A DNA stretch of 64,000 bases from Giesbergeria anulus (GCF_900111115.1 NZ_FOGD01000002.1:186001-250000), one strand, 5' to 3'; positions 1 through 10,902 are shown, numbered from the stretch's first letter. Notes: generated by a model not told the origin, from the sequence alone. A program made the numbers and translations.

Positions 1-1778
1 TCATGAGCGGCTCGGTGGGCGTGATCTATCGACAGTTTTCCTTGTCATTAGCGGTATCTATTCTGTTCTCAGGCTTTCTCGCCCTCACACTCACACCAGC
101 CCTTTGCGCAACGTTGCTCAAGCCCATCCCAAAGGGCCATCATGCAGAAAAGCAGGGATTGCTGGGTTGGTTCAACCGACGCTTTGAAGCACTGACTGCA
201 CGCTTTGAGGCACTCAACTGCCGGCTGCTTCGCCGCACGGGCCGGTACATGCTGGTCTACGGCATCATCGTTGTAATGTTGGCATTTATGTACGTGCGCG
301 TGCCTGAGTCCTTCGTGCCCGTTGAGGATCAGGGTTACCTGATCGTTGACATACAACTGCCTCCGGGCGCAACCTATTCGCGAACGGAAAAGCTAGTTAC
401 CGAGGTCGATCAGTTTCTCATGTCACGTGAGAGCGTAGCATCGAGCTTCAGCATTCTCGGGTTCAGCTTCTCTGGTATGGGCCAGAACGCGGCATTGGGC
501 TTTCCCAACATGAAGAACTGGTCAGAGCGCAGTGCAGATCAATCGCCTGCGGCGGAAGCAGCTGCGCTCAACGAACGCTTTGCGGGCAACAAAGACGGCA
601 CTGTGATGGCTGTTACACCGCCACCGATAGAAGGGCTGGGGAACTCTGGAGGGTTCTCGTTGCGATTGCAAGACCGTGGTGGCTTAGGTCGTGATGCCCT
701 GATTGAGGCCAGAGACCAATTGCTACAGCGCGCGAATACGACGCCGGTTATTGCTTACGCGATGATGGAAGGGCTTCAGGATGCGCCACAACTGCGGTTA
801 GATGTTGATCGGGCTAAGGCTGAGACCTTTGGGGTAGGCTTTGATGTGCTCAATACAGCTATTTCAACAGCCTACGGGTCTGCAATGGTCAGCGACTTTG
901 GCAATGCCGGGCGCTTGCAGCGCGTCGTAATCCAGGCAGATGTGCGAAGTCGCATGACGCCAGAGAGCGTCATGCAGTTACACGTACCAAGCAAAAGCGG
1001 AACACAAGTTCCTCTAAGCGCCTTTGTGAACGCACGTTGGGAAACTGGGCCTGTACAGATCTCTCGCTACAACGGTTATCCAGCATTCAAGATCAATGGC
1101 GATGCAGCACCTGGTCACAGTACTGGCGAGGCAATGGCAGAACTGGAGCGCATCATGGCCGAGCTGCCCAAGGGCATCGGCCATGAATGGACTGGACTGT
1201 CTCTTCAGGAGCGCCAAGCAGGTGGTCAAGCGCCATTTCTGTTTGCTCTAGCAATTCTTGCAGTCTTTCTGCTGTTAGTCGCTCTCTACGAAAGCTGGAC
1301 GGTTCCTGTGTCTGTGATGCTGATCGTCCCGATTGGCGCTTTTGGTGCGGTGCTGGCAGTGACAGTGACGGGCATGTCCAACGACGTGTACTTTAAGGTT
1401 GGCCTCATCACCATCATTGGTCTGGCCGCGAAGAATGCCATTCTCATCATAGAGTTTGCCAAGAGCCTGCACGAGGAAGGACACTCACTTATTGACGCGG
1501 CCTTGGGGGCTGCCCGGCTGCGTTTTCGCCCCATCGTAATGACGTCACTGGCCTTCATTCTTGGCGTGGTACCGTTAGTGATGGCTTCTGGAGCTGGCGC
1601 TGCAAGTCAACGCTCGTTAGGCGTAGGCGTGATTGGTGGCATGTTGAGCGCTACGGTGCTTGGGGTAATTTTTGTGCCCGTGTTCTTCGTCTGGGTGATC
1701 TCTCTGTTTTCGCACAGAAATCGTATAAAGGACGATACACCACCTACCAGCCCCTCACATCTAATTTCCGCAGAATGA
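1..1778 (+). CDS. RND multidrug efflux transporter, inner-membrane subunit (5' end outside window)
   Basis: C-terminal ~590 residues of an AcrB/MexB-type (HAE1) resistance-nodulation-division pump, which uses the proton gradient to export drugs through a periplasmic adaptor and outer-membrane channel. The visible part starts in the middle of the family pattern GGSVGVIYRQFS, continues through a TM segment ending LTPALCATLLKP, then the second porter domain, and ends with the last TM helices. The segment AAKNAILIIEFA carries the conserved lysine of the proton-relay helix. Family proteins are about 1,050 residues, so about 460 residues lie left of the window. The adaptor and outer-membrane genes are not visible. 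The C-terminal tail is short and polar. Substrate cannot be predicted from sequence. Confidence 0.93.
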   Translation, partial: MSGSVGVIYRQFSLSLAVSILFSGFLALTLTPALCATLLKPIPKGHHAEKQGLLGWFNRRFEALTARFEALNCRLLRRTGRYMLVYGIIVVMLAFMYVRVPESFVPVEDQGYLIVDIQLPPGATYSRTEKLVTEVDQFLMSRESVASSFSILGFSFSGMGQNAALGFPNMKNWSERSADQSPAAEAAALNERFAGNKDGTVMAVTPPPIEGLGNSGGFSLRLQDRGGLGRDALIEARDQLLQRANTTPVIAYAMMEGLQDAPQLRLDVDRAKAETFGVGFDVLNTAISTAYGSAMVSDFGNAGRLQRVVIQADVRSRMTPESVMQLHVPSKSGTQVPLSAFVNARWETGPVQISRYNGYPAFKINGDAAPGHSTGEAMAELERIMAELPKGIGHEWTGLSLQERQAGGQAPFLFALAILAVFLLLVALYESWTVPVSVMLIVPIGAFGAVLAVTVTGMSNDVYFKVGLITIIGLAAKNAILIIEFAKSLHEEGHSLIDAALGAARLRFRPIVMTSLAFILGVVPLVMASGAGAASQRSLGVGVIGGMLSATVLGVIFVPVFFVWVISLFSHRNRIKDDTPPTSPSHLISAE

Positions 1779-1862
1779 TGTGCACAACTCAAAATGCAAT
1801 AGGTCTGCTTGACGCGAACACCGAGCGTCAGGTTGCGCGCGCGAAATTGGTGATTCAATCTA

Positions 1863-1890
1863 TTGAGATAAATTAGAATTTTTCTATAGT
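1863..1890 (+). promoter_or_regulatory. Probable sigma-70 promoter for the TRAP binding-protein gene
   Basis: TTGAGA (1863-1868) and TATAGT (1885-1890) are separated by 16 bp in an AT-rich patch just before the gene. Transcription would start near 1897, which favours the ATG at 1913 over the in-frame GTG 1889 or ATG 1895. A 6-bp dyad (TGACGC/GCGTCA, 1810-1815 and 1825-1830) lies upstream. Read by eye; no experimental support. Confidence 0.45.
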
Positions 1891-1912
1891 GTGGATGTCA
1901 ACACACAGCAGT

Positions 1913-2974
1913 ATGCGCAGCACCAGCTCCTCTCCAGACTCCACCCCGGCTTTGACACGCCGCAGCTTTGCCTGCGCACTGCCACTAGCCGTGGCGGGCG
2001 GCTGGCCCTTGGCCTACACCACGGCCCAAGCACAAACTGCCCATGACCCCATCGTGATCCAGTTCAGCCATGTGGTGGGTGCCGATACTGCCAAAGGCAA
2101 AGCAGCGCTGAAATTTAAAGAACTAGCCGAGGCGCGCACCGCAGGCCGAGTGCGCGTAGAGGTCTACCCCGACAGCACACTTTACAAAGACCGAGAGGAA
2201 TTGCAGGCGCTGCAAATTGGTGCCGTGCAAATGCTGGCTACCTCGCTGTCCAAGCTCGCTACCGTGGGCGGCAGCGATTTCGAAGTCTTTGACCTGCCTT
2301 TTTTGTTCAAAGACCATGCAGCCTTTCGGGCTGCCGTGGATGGCCCGGTGGGAGCCTCCCTGCTGCGGCGCTTAGAACCCAGCGGCCTGCAAGGGCTGGC
2401 ATTTTGGGACAACGGTTTTAAGGTGTTTACTGCCAACCGGCCACTGCTGAGTCCAGCGGACTTTCGCGGGAGCAAGATTCGGATTCAATCATCGCGGATT
2501 TTGGTCTCACAAATGAAGGCGTTGGGGGCCGATGTATCCATCCACCCAATGGCTAATGTGTATGAAGCCCTGCGCTCCGGCCAACTCGATGGCCAAGAAA
2601 ACGTGCCCACTAATATTTACAGCCAGCACCTGCACGATGTACAAAGCCATTTGAGCGTAACCCGGCATGGCTATCTGGCGTATGTGGTGCTAGTGAACCG
2701 GCAGTTTTGGGACAAGCTGCCCGCTGATATTCGCGAAGCCCTGCGTTTGGCTTTGCGCGAGGCTACGCAATATGCCAACAGCATTGCCGAAGCAGAAAAC
2801 CAACGGGCGCTGGAGTTGCTCAAGGCCAGCGGCAGACTCACCGTGCATGAGCCTACGGCCCCAGAGCTGGCGCTGTGGCGCACTACGCTAGCCCCGGTCT
2901 ATCGGCAGGCCAGCGCTTGGATTGATCCCACCATGCTGGCAGCCATCCGGGCCAGCGGTGGCAGTACGCGCTAA
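1913..2974 (+). CDS. TRAP transporter solute-binding protein, DctP family
   Basis: About 353 residues. The N-terminus has a twin-arginine-like TRRSF followed by a hydrophobic Ala-rich stretch ending in AQAQ, so it should be exported to the periplasm. The mature protein begins IVIQFSHVVGADTAKGKAA and contains the DctP-family pattern of TRAP binding proteins (VYPDSTLYKDREELQALQIG, then DLPFLFKD). Such proteins bind carboxylates and deliver them to a DctQM permease. No dctQ or dctM gene is adjacent: the next genes are a two-component system on the opposite strand. Start is uncertain (GTG 1889, ATG 1895 or ATG 1913); the promoter placement favours 1913. No clear ribosome-binding site is visible. 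Ligand unknown. Confidence 0.85.
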   Translation: MRSTSSSPDSTPALTRRSFACALPLAVAGGWPLAYTTAQAQTAHDPIVIQFSHVVGADTAKGKAALKFKELAEARTAGRVRVEVYPDSTLYKDREELQALQIGAVQMLATSLSKLATVGGSDFEVFDLPFLFKDHAAFRAAVDGPVGASLLRRLEPSGLQGLAFWDNGFKVFTANRPLLSPADFRGSKIRIQSSRILVSQMKALGADVSIHPMANVYEALRSGQLDGQENVPTNIYSQHLHDVQSHLSVTRHGYLAYVVLVNRQFWDKLPADIREALRLALREATQYANSIAEAENQRALELLKASGRLTVHEPTAPELALWRTTLAPVYRQASAWIDPTMLAAIRASGGSTR

Positions 2975-2990
2975 ACCGGCGGGCTGGCCC

Positions 2991-3728
2991 TTAAGCCATC
3001 AGGGCTTCGCGCACTACCGGCACCTGCCGCCGCGATACCGTCAGCCACTGTGCCAGCCCATGCAGACGCACTGCCCAGACTTCGCCCTCTTGCGGATCGC
3101 GGTGTTTTTCTAGCGCACGGATGGCATGGCGGGCCACCAGCGCATTGCGGTGGATACGCACCCAATGCGCGCCATAACGGGCCTCTAAGTCACTTAAAGC
3201 ATCATCGAGCACATAGCTGTGCGTGGCAGTACACACGGTGACGTATTTGAGTTCTGCTTTGCAATACAGCACCTCGGCCAAAGGCACGCGCTCGGTGCGG
3301 CCCCGATCTTGGATCAGCAGCACCTCGCCCACGGCGGGTTCTAGGCCCAGCGCAGGCGGTGCAGCCAGCACCCGCCCCACTTTAGCCAGTGCCTGTTGCA
3401 ATCGTTCACGGCGCACCGGCTTGGTCAGGTAGTCCACAGCATCCAACTCAAAGGCACTCAGGGCATGTTCGGTATGTGCCGTGACAAACACCACGGCAGG
3501 GGCGTGGACCAAGGTGCGTAAATGCCGGGCCAATTGCAAACCATCTTGGCCGGGCAGGTGGATATCGAGCAACAGCACATCAAAGGTTGGCCCGTCGCCC
3601 GCTGCCAGCAAAGCCAAGGCTTCATGGGCGGTGGCGGCCTCGGCCAGCTGGTGAGCCCCCCCTTCAGCCAGCAGGGTGTGCAAACGGCTGCGGGCCAGTG
3701 GTTCATCGTCAACGATCAGGATGTTCAT
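2991..3728 (-). CDS. algR: LytTR-family response regulator (AlgR-like)
   Basis: 245 residues. An N-terminal receiver domain begins MNILIVDDEPLARSRL (acidic pocket DD) and contains DVLLLDIHLPG with the phospho-acceptor Asp, then TAH and the conserved Lys in DYLTKP. After a linker, a LytTR DNA-binding domain follows (VLYCKAELKYVTV, then ARYGAHWVRIHRNALVARHAI). The ATG at 3728 is chosen because the receiver domain starts directly there; a longer reading frame upstream only shadows the kinase gene. The kinase gene ends 7 bp upstream, so the two form one transcript. The algZ/algR pair beside argH matches the order in pseudomonads and many betaproteobacteria. Targets in this organism are unknown. 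Confidence 0.88.
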   Translation of the reverse strand: MNILIVDDEPLARSRLHTLLAEGGAHQLAEAATAHEALALLAAGDGPTFDVLLLDIHLPGQDGLQLARHLRTLVHAPAVVFVTAHTEHALSAFELDAVDYLTKPVRRERLQQALAKVGRVLAAPPALGLEPAVGEVLLIQDRGRTERVPLAEVLYCKAELKYVTVCTATHSYVLDDALSDLEARYGAHWVRIHRNALVARHAIRALEKHRDPQEGEVWAVRLHGLAQWLTVSRRQVPVVREALMA

Positions 3729-3735
3729 GGCGGTA

Positions 3736-4821
3736 TCAGGCAGAAGCAGGGGCAGGCAGGGTGATGCGCACTTCATAAACATCGCCGTGAACGCCCGCCC
3801 TGAAATCACACTGCACATCATGCAGCAACAGCAGCCGGGCGCGCACATTGGCCAAGGCAATGCCGTGGCCTTTGGTGCCCGCAGCACTCCCAGATGGGTG
3901 GGCCACTGGCAGGGTGTTGGTAATACGCACCACCACCCGGCTGCTCCGCAGTTCGGTACAAACACGCAATTTTCCGCCCCGCGCACAAGGCTCGACGCCA
4001 TGCTTGACGGCGTTCTCTACCAAGGGCTGCAACAACAACGGCGGCAACAAGGCGGCGTCGGCACGCGAATCCAAACGCCATTGCACTTGCAAGCGCTCGC
4101 CAAAGCGCACCTGCTCAATGGCTAGATAACGACGGGCGAGGGTGATTTCTTCTTCCAGCGTCACGGTCTCGCCCTGCTCAGTCAGGGCACTGCGAAACAG
4201 GTCGCTCAGGTCTTCCAGCAGCGCCTCGGCCTTAGCCGGTTCATCGCGCACCAAGGCAATAGCACTGTTGAGGGTATTGAACAAAAAATGGGGCCGGATG
4301 CGCGATTGCAACTCGGTCAGCCGGGCTGTGGTGGCGGCTGGGGTGCGGGCCTGCGCCCTCAGCACCAAGGCCACCACCAGCATGGCAGCCAATAGGGCAC
4401 CGCTGGCAGCACTGGCCAGCCACGGCACAGGCTGCTGCACCGCATCTATCCACGCGAGGATGGTGCAAGCATACAAGCCCGCCAACGCACCCAACAGCAC
4501 CCCGGCGGCCAGTTGGCCCGCCACGCCCAAGCCTTGCAGGCGTTGTTTCAGGCTACAGGCGATGAGCAGCCAAGCCAGTGTGGCAGGCAGCACCACCCCC
4601 GTGAGCAACGCTAGCCGGGCCAACCACTCTAGCGCACTCTGGCTGCCAAACAAGGCACCCACCCCGACCACAGTTTCGACAAACAGCACCGCCCGCAACA
4701 CCACACCTGCATCGCAGGCATCAAAGACCAACACGCGCCCAATCTCCACCCGCCCTTGCGGCTGTGTAGCGATGGCATCGGGCCGATGGAGCGGGGTCGA
4801 TAAAATTCGCGGCTTCTGCAT
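3736..4821 (-). CDS. algZ: LytS/AlgZ-type sensor histidine kinase
   Basis: 361 residues. Four hydrophobic segments fill roughly residues 35-155 and form the membrane sensor. The kinase core follows: [16 protein letters not shown] carries the H-box histidine of the His_kinase/LytS group, and [16 protein letters not shown] is the N-box of the ATPase domain, with a [14 protein letters not shown]-box near the end. This is the short, LytS-like kinase type paired with LytTR regulators, and the regulator gene follows after 7 bp. It is divergent from argH with about 50 bp between starts, so the two promoters overlap. The extreme N-terminus is uncertain. The signal sensed cannot be read from the sequence. 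Confidence 0.85.
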   Translation of the reverse strand: MQKPRILSTPLHRPDAIATQPQGRVEIGRVLVFDACDAGVVLRAVLFVETVVGVGALFGSQSALEWLARLALLTGVVLPATLAWLLIACSLKQRLQGLGVAGQLAAGVLLGALAGLYACTILAWIDAVQQPVPWLASAASGALLAAMLVVALVLRAQARTPAATTARLTELQSRIRPHFLFNTLNSAIALVRDEPAKAEALLEDLSDLFRSALTEQGETVTLEEEITLARRYLAIEQVRFGERLQVQWRLDSRADAALLPPLLLQPLVENAVKHGVEPCARGGKLRVCTELRSSRVVVRITNTLPVAHPSGSAAGTKGHGIALANVRARLLLLHDVQCDFRAGVHGDVYEVRITLPAPASA

Positions 4822-4872
4822 TGCGGCATCCGGGTGTTCCGGGTGTCTGTTTCACCGGATTATTGCCCTCCC

Positions 4873-6330
4873 ATGCCCACCAGCCAAGCTACCCCCCCCT
4901 CACACAACCAACTCGACACCAAAGCACAGGCTTGGTCAGCGCTGTTTTCTGAACCCATGAGCGATTTGGTCAAGCGCTACACCTCTAGCGTTTTCTTTGA
5001 CAAGCGCCTGTGGCAAGCCGACATCACAGGCAGCTTGGCGCACGCCGAGATGCTGTCGGCACAAGGCATCATTGCCCCAGCCGACCACGCTGCCATCGAG
5101 CGCGGTATGGCACAAATCAGCCAAGAAATTGAGTCCGGTCAGTTTGAATGGAAACTGGACTTAGAAGACGTTCACCTGAACATCGAAGCCCGCCTGACGC
5201 AACTGGTGGGCGATGCAGGCAAACGCCTACACACAGGCCGCAGCCGCAACGACCAAGTAGCTACCGATGTGCGTCTGTGGCTGCGCAGCGAGATCGACCT
5301 GATTGGCGGCCTGCTGACCGAGCTGCAAAAGGCACTGGTAGAAGTGGCCGCCCAAAACATCGACGTAATTTTGCCCGGCTTTACGCACCTGCAAGTGGCC
5401 CAGCCCGTGAGCTTTGCCCACCACCTGCTGGCCTATGTCGAAATGTTTGCCCGCGATGCCGAGCGCATGGCCGATGTGCGCAAGCGCACCAATGTGTTGC
5501 CCTTGGGCAGCGCCGCACTGGCGGGTACCACCTACCCGCTCGACCGCGAGCGCGTGGCTCGCACGCTGGGCATGGAAGGCGTGTGCCAAAACAGCCTCGA
5601 TGCCGTGAGCGACCGCGACTTTGCCATCGAGTTCACTGCCGCTGCCAGCCTGTGCATGGTGCATATCAGCCGCCTGTCGGAAGAACTGATTATCTGGATG
5701 AGCCAAAATTTTGGCTTTATCAAAATTGCCGACCGCTTTACTACCGGCAGCTCGATCATGCCGCAGAAGAAAAACCCCGATGTGCCTGAACTGGCACGCG
5801 GCAAAACCGGGCGCGTGGTCGGCCATCTGATGGGCCTCATTACGCTGATGAAGGGCCAACCACTGGCCTACAACAAAGACAACCAAGAAGACAAAGAGCC
5901 ACTGTTTGACACCGTGGACACGCTCAAAGACACGCTGCGCATTTTTGCTGAGATGGTGGGCGGCCAAATCAACCCAGCCACGGGTGCCAAAGAAGGCGGT
6001 ATTACCGTCAATGCCCAAGCCATGGAAGATGCTGCCAAGAAGGGCTACGCCACCGCCACCGATCTGGCTGACTATCTGGTCAAAAAGGGCCTGCCCTTCC
6101 GCGATGCCCACGAAACCGTGGCCCATGCAGTCAAAGCTGCCACCGCCCATGCCTGTGATTTGTCTGAGCTACCCCTGACGGTGCTGCAAGGCTTTCACGC
6201 CTCGATTGAAAAGGATGTGTATGAAGTGTTGAGCCTGCGCGGCTCGCTCAACGCACGCAACACCTTGGGCGGCACGGCCCCGGCGCAGGTGCGGGTGCAG
6301 ATTGCACGGCACCAAATGCGCTTGAGCTAA
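4873..6330 (+). CDS. argH: Argininosuccinate lyase
   Basis: 485 residues. Splits argininosuccinate into arginine and fumarate, the last step of arginine synthesis, in the cytoplasm as a tetramer. It has the fumarase/aspartase-superfamily signature [12 protein letters not shown] at about residue 297 (the catalytic serine loop), plus [12 protein letters not shown] and the histidine-containing [10 protein letters not shown] segment. The ATG at 4873 gives a length slightly above the usual ~460 residues; the in-frame start at 4834 would overlap the divergent kinase promoter. argH next to algZ/algR is a conserved arrangement. No transcription terminator is obvious before the convergent chemoreceptor gene, only about 20 bp away. 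Confidence 0.97.
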   Translation: MPTSQATPPSHNQLDTKAQAWSALFSEPMSDLVKRYTSSVFFDKRLWQADITGSLAHAEMLSAQGIIAPADHAAIERGMAQISQEIESGQFEWKLDLEDVHLNIEARLTQLVGDAGKRLHTGRSRNDQVATDVRLWLRSEIDLIGGLLTELQKALVEVAAQNIDVILPGFTHLQVAQPVSFAHHLLAYVEMFARDAERMADVRKRTNVLPLGSAALAGTTYPLDRERVARTLGMEGVCQNSLDAVSDRDFAIEFTAAASLCMVHISRLSEELIIWMSQNFGFIKIADRFTTGSSIMPQKKNPDVPELARGKTGRVVGHLMGLITLMKGQPLAYNKDNQEDKEPLFDTVDTLKDTLRIFAEMVGGQINPATGAKEGGITVNAQAMEDAAKKGYATATDLADYLVKKGLPFRDAHETVAHAVKAATAHACDLSELPLTVLQGFHASIEKDVYEVLSLRGSLNARNTLGGTAPAQVRVQIARHQMRLS

Positions 6331-6349
6331 AGCCAACCCCTTGCACAGA

Positions 6350-8332
6350 TCAGGACATACGAAACCGGGCCACGCGCTCGGACAACGCTTGTGCCTGTTC
6401 GCGCAAGGTGGTGGAGGCAGCAGCAGTGTGCTCGACCAATGCCGCATTTTGCTGCGTGCTGTGCTCCAGCGTTTTGGTGGCCTCATCTACCTGCACAATG
6501 CCTTGAGCACCCGCACGGGCATCTGCGGCGATGTCACCAATCAACTGGCCGATACGATCGGCGTTGGCCTGTACCTTGGCAATAGAAGCTCCGGCCTCAT
6601 TGGCCACCTGCACGCCTTGGAGGGCTTGCACGACGTTGTCACTGATCAGTTGGCGGATTTCATGCGAGGCAGCAGCGCTGCGTTGGGCCAAATTGCGCAC
6701 CTCAGTGGCTACGACGGCAAAACCGCGACCGGCCTCTCCGGCACGGGCGGCTTCTACGGCAGCGTTGAGTGCCAAGATGTTGGTCTGAAAGGCAATACCA
6801 TCAATAGTGCCAATAATGTCATTGATCTTGCCCGAAGCGGTGCCGATGTCATCCATCGTGGCCACCATGCGCTGCATGATTTGCCCGGCCTCGTGCGCAG
6901 TTTTAGCGTTGTCGGTAGCCATTGCGGCAGCCTGCTCGGCGTTTTGCGCACTGTTTTGGATGGTGCCAGAAATCTGCGCAAGGGCATGTGCCGTTTCTTG
7001 TAAGGTGCTGGCTGCCGCTTCAGTGCGCGCCGACAAATCGATTGAGCCTTCGGCAATATCGGCACTGGAGCCGACGATCTCATCGCTGGCTACGTGCATA
7101 TCGCCCACAATGGCCCGCAGTGAATCTTGCATCTGGCGCAAGGACAACATCAGCGCAGCAATATCGTCCGCCCCCCAAGGGCTGGGCTGGGTGGTCAAAT
7201 CACCACTGCTCATGGCTTCTAGGTGGCGGCGCGTTTCTTTCAGGCCACCATCCATCACACAGTAAAAACTGTAGAAAAAATAACCCGCCAGCGCCAAGGC
7301 CAGCAAAATCAAGCCCATCGACAGATTGCGCTCAGTTTTGGCGGCCACCAAACGGGCCTCTAGGCGTTGGTGAGCCATTTGCATGGCGGCCGCTTGGGTA
7401 GCGTACAAATCGACCACCAACTGGCTGCCCTGACGCCACCAGCCATCTACATCGGCCACCAAAGCCGGGTCGGCCTTGGCAAATACCTTGTTTACTTGGG
7501 CCACATAGGTTTGGGCACGCTCTAGCACCGCTAGGTCAAGTTGCTTTTCTACGGTGGGTGCCGCTTGGATGACCCCTTGGAGCCAAGCTTTGCTCTCCAT
7601 CACATGCTTTTGTGCCCGTGCGCTCCAACCAAACAACCGCTGTATGGCAGCAGGGTCTTGCAACTGCGTCACTAACGCTACCGTGCCCCAACTGCGCATT
7701 TGCCCCACCGCCTCGGCCAAGAAAGGCACCTCACGGGTGTAAGCCATGAGCAGCTGTAGATCGGCAGCATCCGAGTCGAGAATGACCCCAGAGCGGGCGG
7801 ACATCAGGTTGTAGTAGTCCACCGTTTTTTGTAATACCGCCTCAATCGCCTTGATGTCGGCCTTGTCTGGCAAAGCCTCCAGTGCTTGGTGCAGTTGCAC
7901 AGCCTCTTGCACCAGCCCCAAGCGTTCGACATAACTTCCTTCTACCAAACGCAGCGCCTCTTCAGCTTGGTGCAAATCGGCATGGGCCTGCACCAGCAGT
8001 GGCGCTGCCGCCGAGTAGCCCACACCTTGGGCGCGGCTGGCGTTGCGCAGGTCAGTGAGCGCGCGCAGCACCGGGGCCAACCGACCCGCAATCAACACCC
8101 CCGCCTGCTCTTTGCGTAGCTGCTCAATACCCTGCTGGGCACTACTCAGATACAGCGCTACCCCGATCAGGGTGGCAATCAGAAACAAGATGCTGACGAT
8201 GGCTGCCTTAGCACCAAAGCGCAACTGACGAAACAGCCGTATGCCCAGCGACCAGATACCGTGGTGGGAAAAAAAACCGGGGTCTTGGTCAGACGAGGGG
8301 GTAGAAGGAGCAAAGGGCAGAGGGCGGTTCAT
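6350..8332 (-). CDS. Methyl-accepting chemotaxis protein
   Basis: About 660 residues. A first membrane helix (near residues 40-65) is followed by a ~260-residue mostly helical periplasmic domain with no recognisable ligand fold, then a second membrane helix ([20 protein letters not shown]), a HAMP-like linker and the cytoplasmic signalling domain. The hairpin tip carries the invariant [20 protein letters not shown] motif that contacts CheA and CheW. Expected to send ligand signals to the flagellar motor or another CheA pathway; no che genes are nearby. Start chosen at ATG 8332; an in-frame TTG lies two codons upstream. A long helical sensor of this kind is common in Comamonadaceae receptors. 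Ligand unknown. Confidence 0.93.
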   Translation of the reverse strand: MNRPLPFAPSTPSSDQDPGFFSHHGIWSLGIRLFRQLRFGAKAAIVSILFLIATLIGVALYLSSAQQGIEQLRKEQAGVLIAGRLAPVLRALTDLRNASRAQGVGYSAAAPLLVQAHADLHQAEEALRLVEGSYVERLGLVQEAVQLHQALEALPDKADIKAIEAVLQKTVDYYNLMSARSGVILDSDAADLQLLMAYTREVPFLAEAVGQMRSWGTVALVTQLQDPAAIQRLFGWSARAQKHVMESKAWLQGVIQAAPTVEKQLDLAVLERAQTYVAQVNKVFAKADPALVADVDGWWRQGSQLVVDLYATQAAAMQMAHQRLEARLVAAKTERNLSMGLILLALALAGYFFYSFYCVMDGGLKETRRHLEAMSSGDLTTQPSPWGADDIAALMLSLRQMQDSLRAIVGDMHVASDEIVGSSADIAEGSIDLSARTEAAASTLQETAHALAQISGTIQNSAQNAEQAAAMATDNAKTAHEAGQIMQRMVATMDDIGTASGKINDIIGTIDGIAFQTNILALNAAVEAARAGEAGRGFAVVATEVRNLAQRSAAASHEIRQLISDNVVQALQGVQVANEAGASIAKVQANADRIGQLIGDIAADARAGAQGIVQVDEATKTLEHSTQQNAALVEHTAAASTTLREQAQALSERVARFRMS

Positions 8333-8414
8333 ATGCAAAAGGTAAGAACCTTTACATTTTGTAATTTTTTGCTTTATGCCGTCTCAGCACAAAGCAAAAG
8401 ACCATTGAACGCAC

Positions 8415-9740
<1,326 letters not shown>

Positions 9741-9804
9741 TTAGGCGGCAGTGTCGCTAACATCCTTACCTTGTGCTTATCCACAGCGGCCACTAGGAGA
9801 ACGT

Positions 9805-10485
9805 ATGTTTTTTGTCTTTGGCCCTTCAGGGCAGATGTACCGGGGCGGCCCAGAGAACTTGGCCAAAATCTCTCCCGTGCGCGCCGTCACCCGCCCACAG
9901 GCCCTGCGCATCCGTGCTGCCGGTTTGTATGGCGAAGAGGCAGCACCGCCCATGCCACTGCCTGCACCCAGCGCTACGGCTGCCCCGCGCACGTTGCTGG
10001 CCCAAGATGCAGTGTCGGCCTATGCCAACAGCAGTGGGCTAGCACCTGAGCGACAACCGCTTACGCTGGTGCGCGACGTCATGACACGCGGTGCCCTGAC
10101 GGTGCCGATGTCAGCGCGGGCACACGATGCTTGGGAGATGTTTGCCCGCTATCAAGTGGGGCAAGCGCCAGTGCTCAATGGGGCCGGGCGTGTGGTGGGC
10201 TTGCTGCTGCGCACGGATATGGGGCCGCCAGAGTTGTTGCCCGCCCCCGGCAATGTGGGCGAACAGCTAGAGCATGCCCGCCGCCCGGTGTCGGAGGTGA
10301 TGGTCAGCCCAATACCTACGGTGTCAGAAGATACGGAGTTGCGCCGCTTGGCGGGCGTACTGCTAGAAACAGGCTTGCCCGGCCTGCCCGTAACAGACGA
10401 CAGCGGCGAGCTGAAAGGCTTTGTCTCACGCACCGACCTGCTGCGCGCCATCGCCGCCAATCCGCCACTGGATTTGTGGACTTAG
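9805..10485 (+). CDS. CBS-domain protein
   Basis: 226 residues. The N-terminal ~75 residues (MFFVFGPSGQMYRGGPENL) are family-specific and proline/alanine-rich in the linker. Two CBS motifs follow: one around VRDVMTRGALTVPMSARAHD and one around VSEVMVSPIPTVSEDTELRR, each ending with a hydrophobic strand and an Asp (LLLRTDMG; FVSRTDLLRAI). Paired CBS motifs bind adenine nucleotides and act as energy or ligand sensors. ATG 9805 is preceded by AGGAGA at good spacing. No enzyme domain is fused, so the partner is unknown. This is the last G+C-rich gene before the AT-rich retron island. Confidence 0.85.
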   Translation: MFFVFGPSGQMYRGGPENLAKISPVRAVTRPQALRIRAAGLYGEEAAPPMPLPAPSATAAPRTLLAQDAVSAYANSSGLAPERQPLTLVRDVMTRGALTVPMSARAHDAWEMFARYQVGQAPVLNGAGRVVGLLLRTDMGPPELLPAPGNVGEQLEHARRPVSEVMVSPIPTVSEDTELRRLAGVLLETGLPGLPVTDDSGELKGFVSRTDLLRAIAANPPLDLWT

Positions 10486-10549
10486 GCACCCCCTTAAATA
10501 TGCAAAATATTGATTGCAATAGTAAAATCAATAGAAAAAAATCTATAAA

Positions 10550-10577
10550 AAGATGTTATTTAATACACCAACATCTT
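10550..10577. repeat. 8-bp dyad and paired TCTATAAAA boxes before the retron
   Basis: AAGATGTT (10550-10557) and AACATCTT (10570-10577) form a perfect 8-bp inverted repeat around a 12-nt loop. The sequence TCTATAAAA occurs on both sides (10542-10550 and 10577-10585). The second copy contains a TATAAA box that could serve as the -10 element for the retron RNA, placing the dyad where a -35 element or operator would sit. No T-tract follows, so it is not a convincing terminator for the CBS gene. Confidence 0.45.
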
Positions 10578-10578
10578 C

Positions 10579-10584
10579 TATAAA
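10579..10584 (+). promoter_or_regulatory. Candidate -10 box of the retron transcript
   Basis: TATAAA at 10579-10584 lies about 30 nt upstream of the structured RNA, so transcription would begin near 10592. No good -35 element is visible at the expected spacing (TTATTT at 10556-10561 is the closest), which weakens the call. The region may depend on a factor binding the adjoining dyad. Confidence 0.3.
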
Positions 10585-10612
10585 ATGGCGAAACCATCAG
10601 GCGAAAGCCTGA

Positions 10613-10902
10613 CTTATCGCTCTTTGAAAATTAGCTGACCTAGAAAAACAAGTCTGAGTCTTTTTCGAAAGAAAAAGACGCTTGCGTAAAACAATTTTGC
10701 GTAGGCTCGACCGGCATGCCCCTAGGAGTCGACGCCCGTAACACGGGAAGAAGACTAGAAAGGACGACGGCACACCATTGTTGAACGAATATACAGACGT
10801 CTAAAGCCCTGACAGGTTGTTATTGTTTTCTCTACCTCCTTAGTTGAACGGGGTCATGCGCCGCATGACTCAAAACATCGGAGGTAATTTCATATGCGTA
10901 AG
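10613..10902 (+). ncRNA. Candidate retron msr-msd RNA
   Basis: A stem-loop-rich non-coding stretch directly before the retron genes. Candidate a1: CTTATCGC and TGAAAATTA (10613-10633). Candidate a2: TAATTTCA and GCGTAAG (10885-10902). They pair over 15 bp with two single-base bulges and one small internal loop. The base after a1 is G10634 in the context TTAGC, as at the branching G of retron-Ec86. The msr part would hold a 9-bp GAAA hairpin (10658-10679) and a 12-bp stem with three G-U pairs (10680-10706). Further stems: CCCGT/ACGGG (10735-10747) and GTCATGC/GCATGAC (10853-10869). An alternative long msd fold pairs 10712-10728 with 10836-10863. A 6-bp GAAA hairpin (10597-10612) precedes a1. 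Ends and fold are inferred by eye. Confidence 0.6.
10834..10885 (+). promoter_or_regulatory. Ribosome-binding site of the 67-residue gene and its internal complement
   Basis: GGAGGT (10880-10885) is a perfect Shine-Dalgarno sequence nine bases before ATG 10894. ACCTCC at 10834-10839 is its exact complement, within ACCTCCTTA, which matches the 3' end of 16S rRNA. Pairing of the two would hide the site. The candidate a2 strand also overlaps the spacer and start codon. Regulation is inferred from complementarity only. Confidence 0.5.

Noticed and set aside
5227-6150. 307-residue minus-strand frame inside argH
   Set aside because: Complete argH runs through it and the translated shadow has no recognisable domain.
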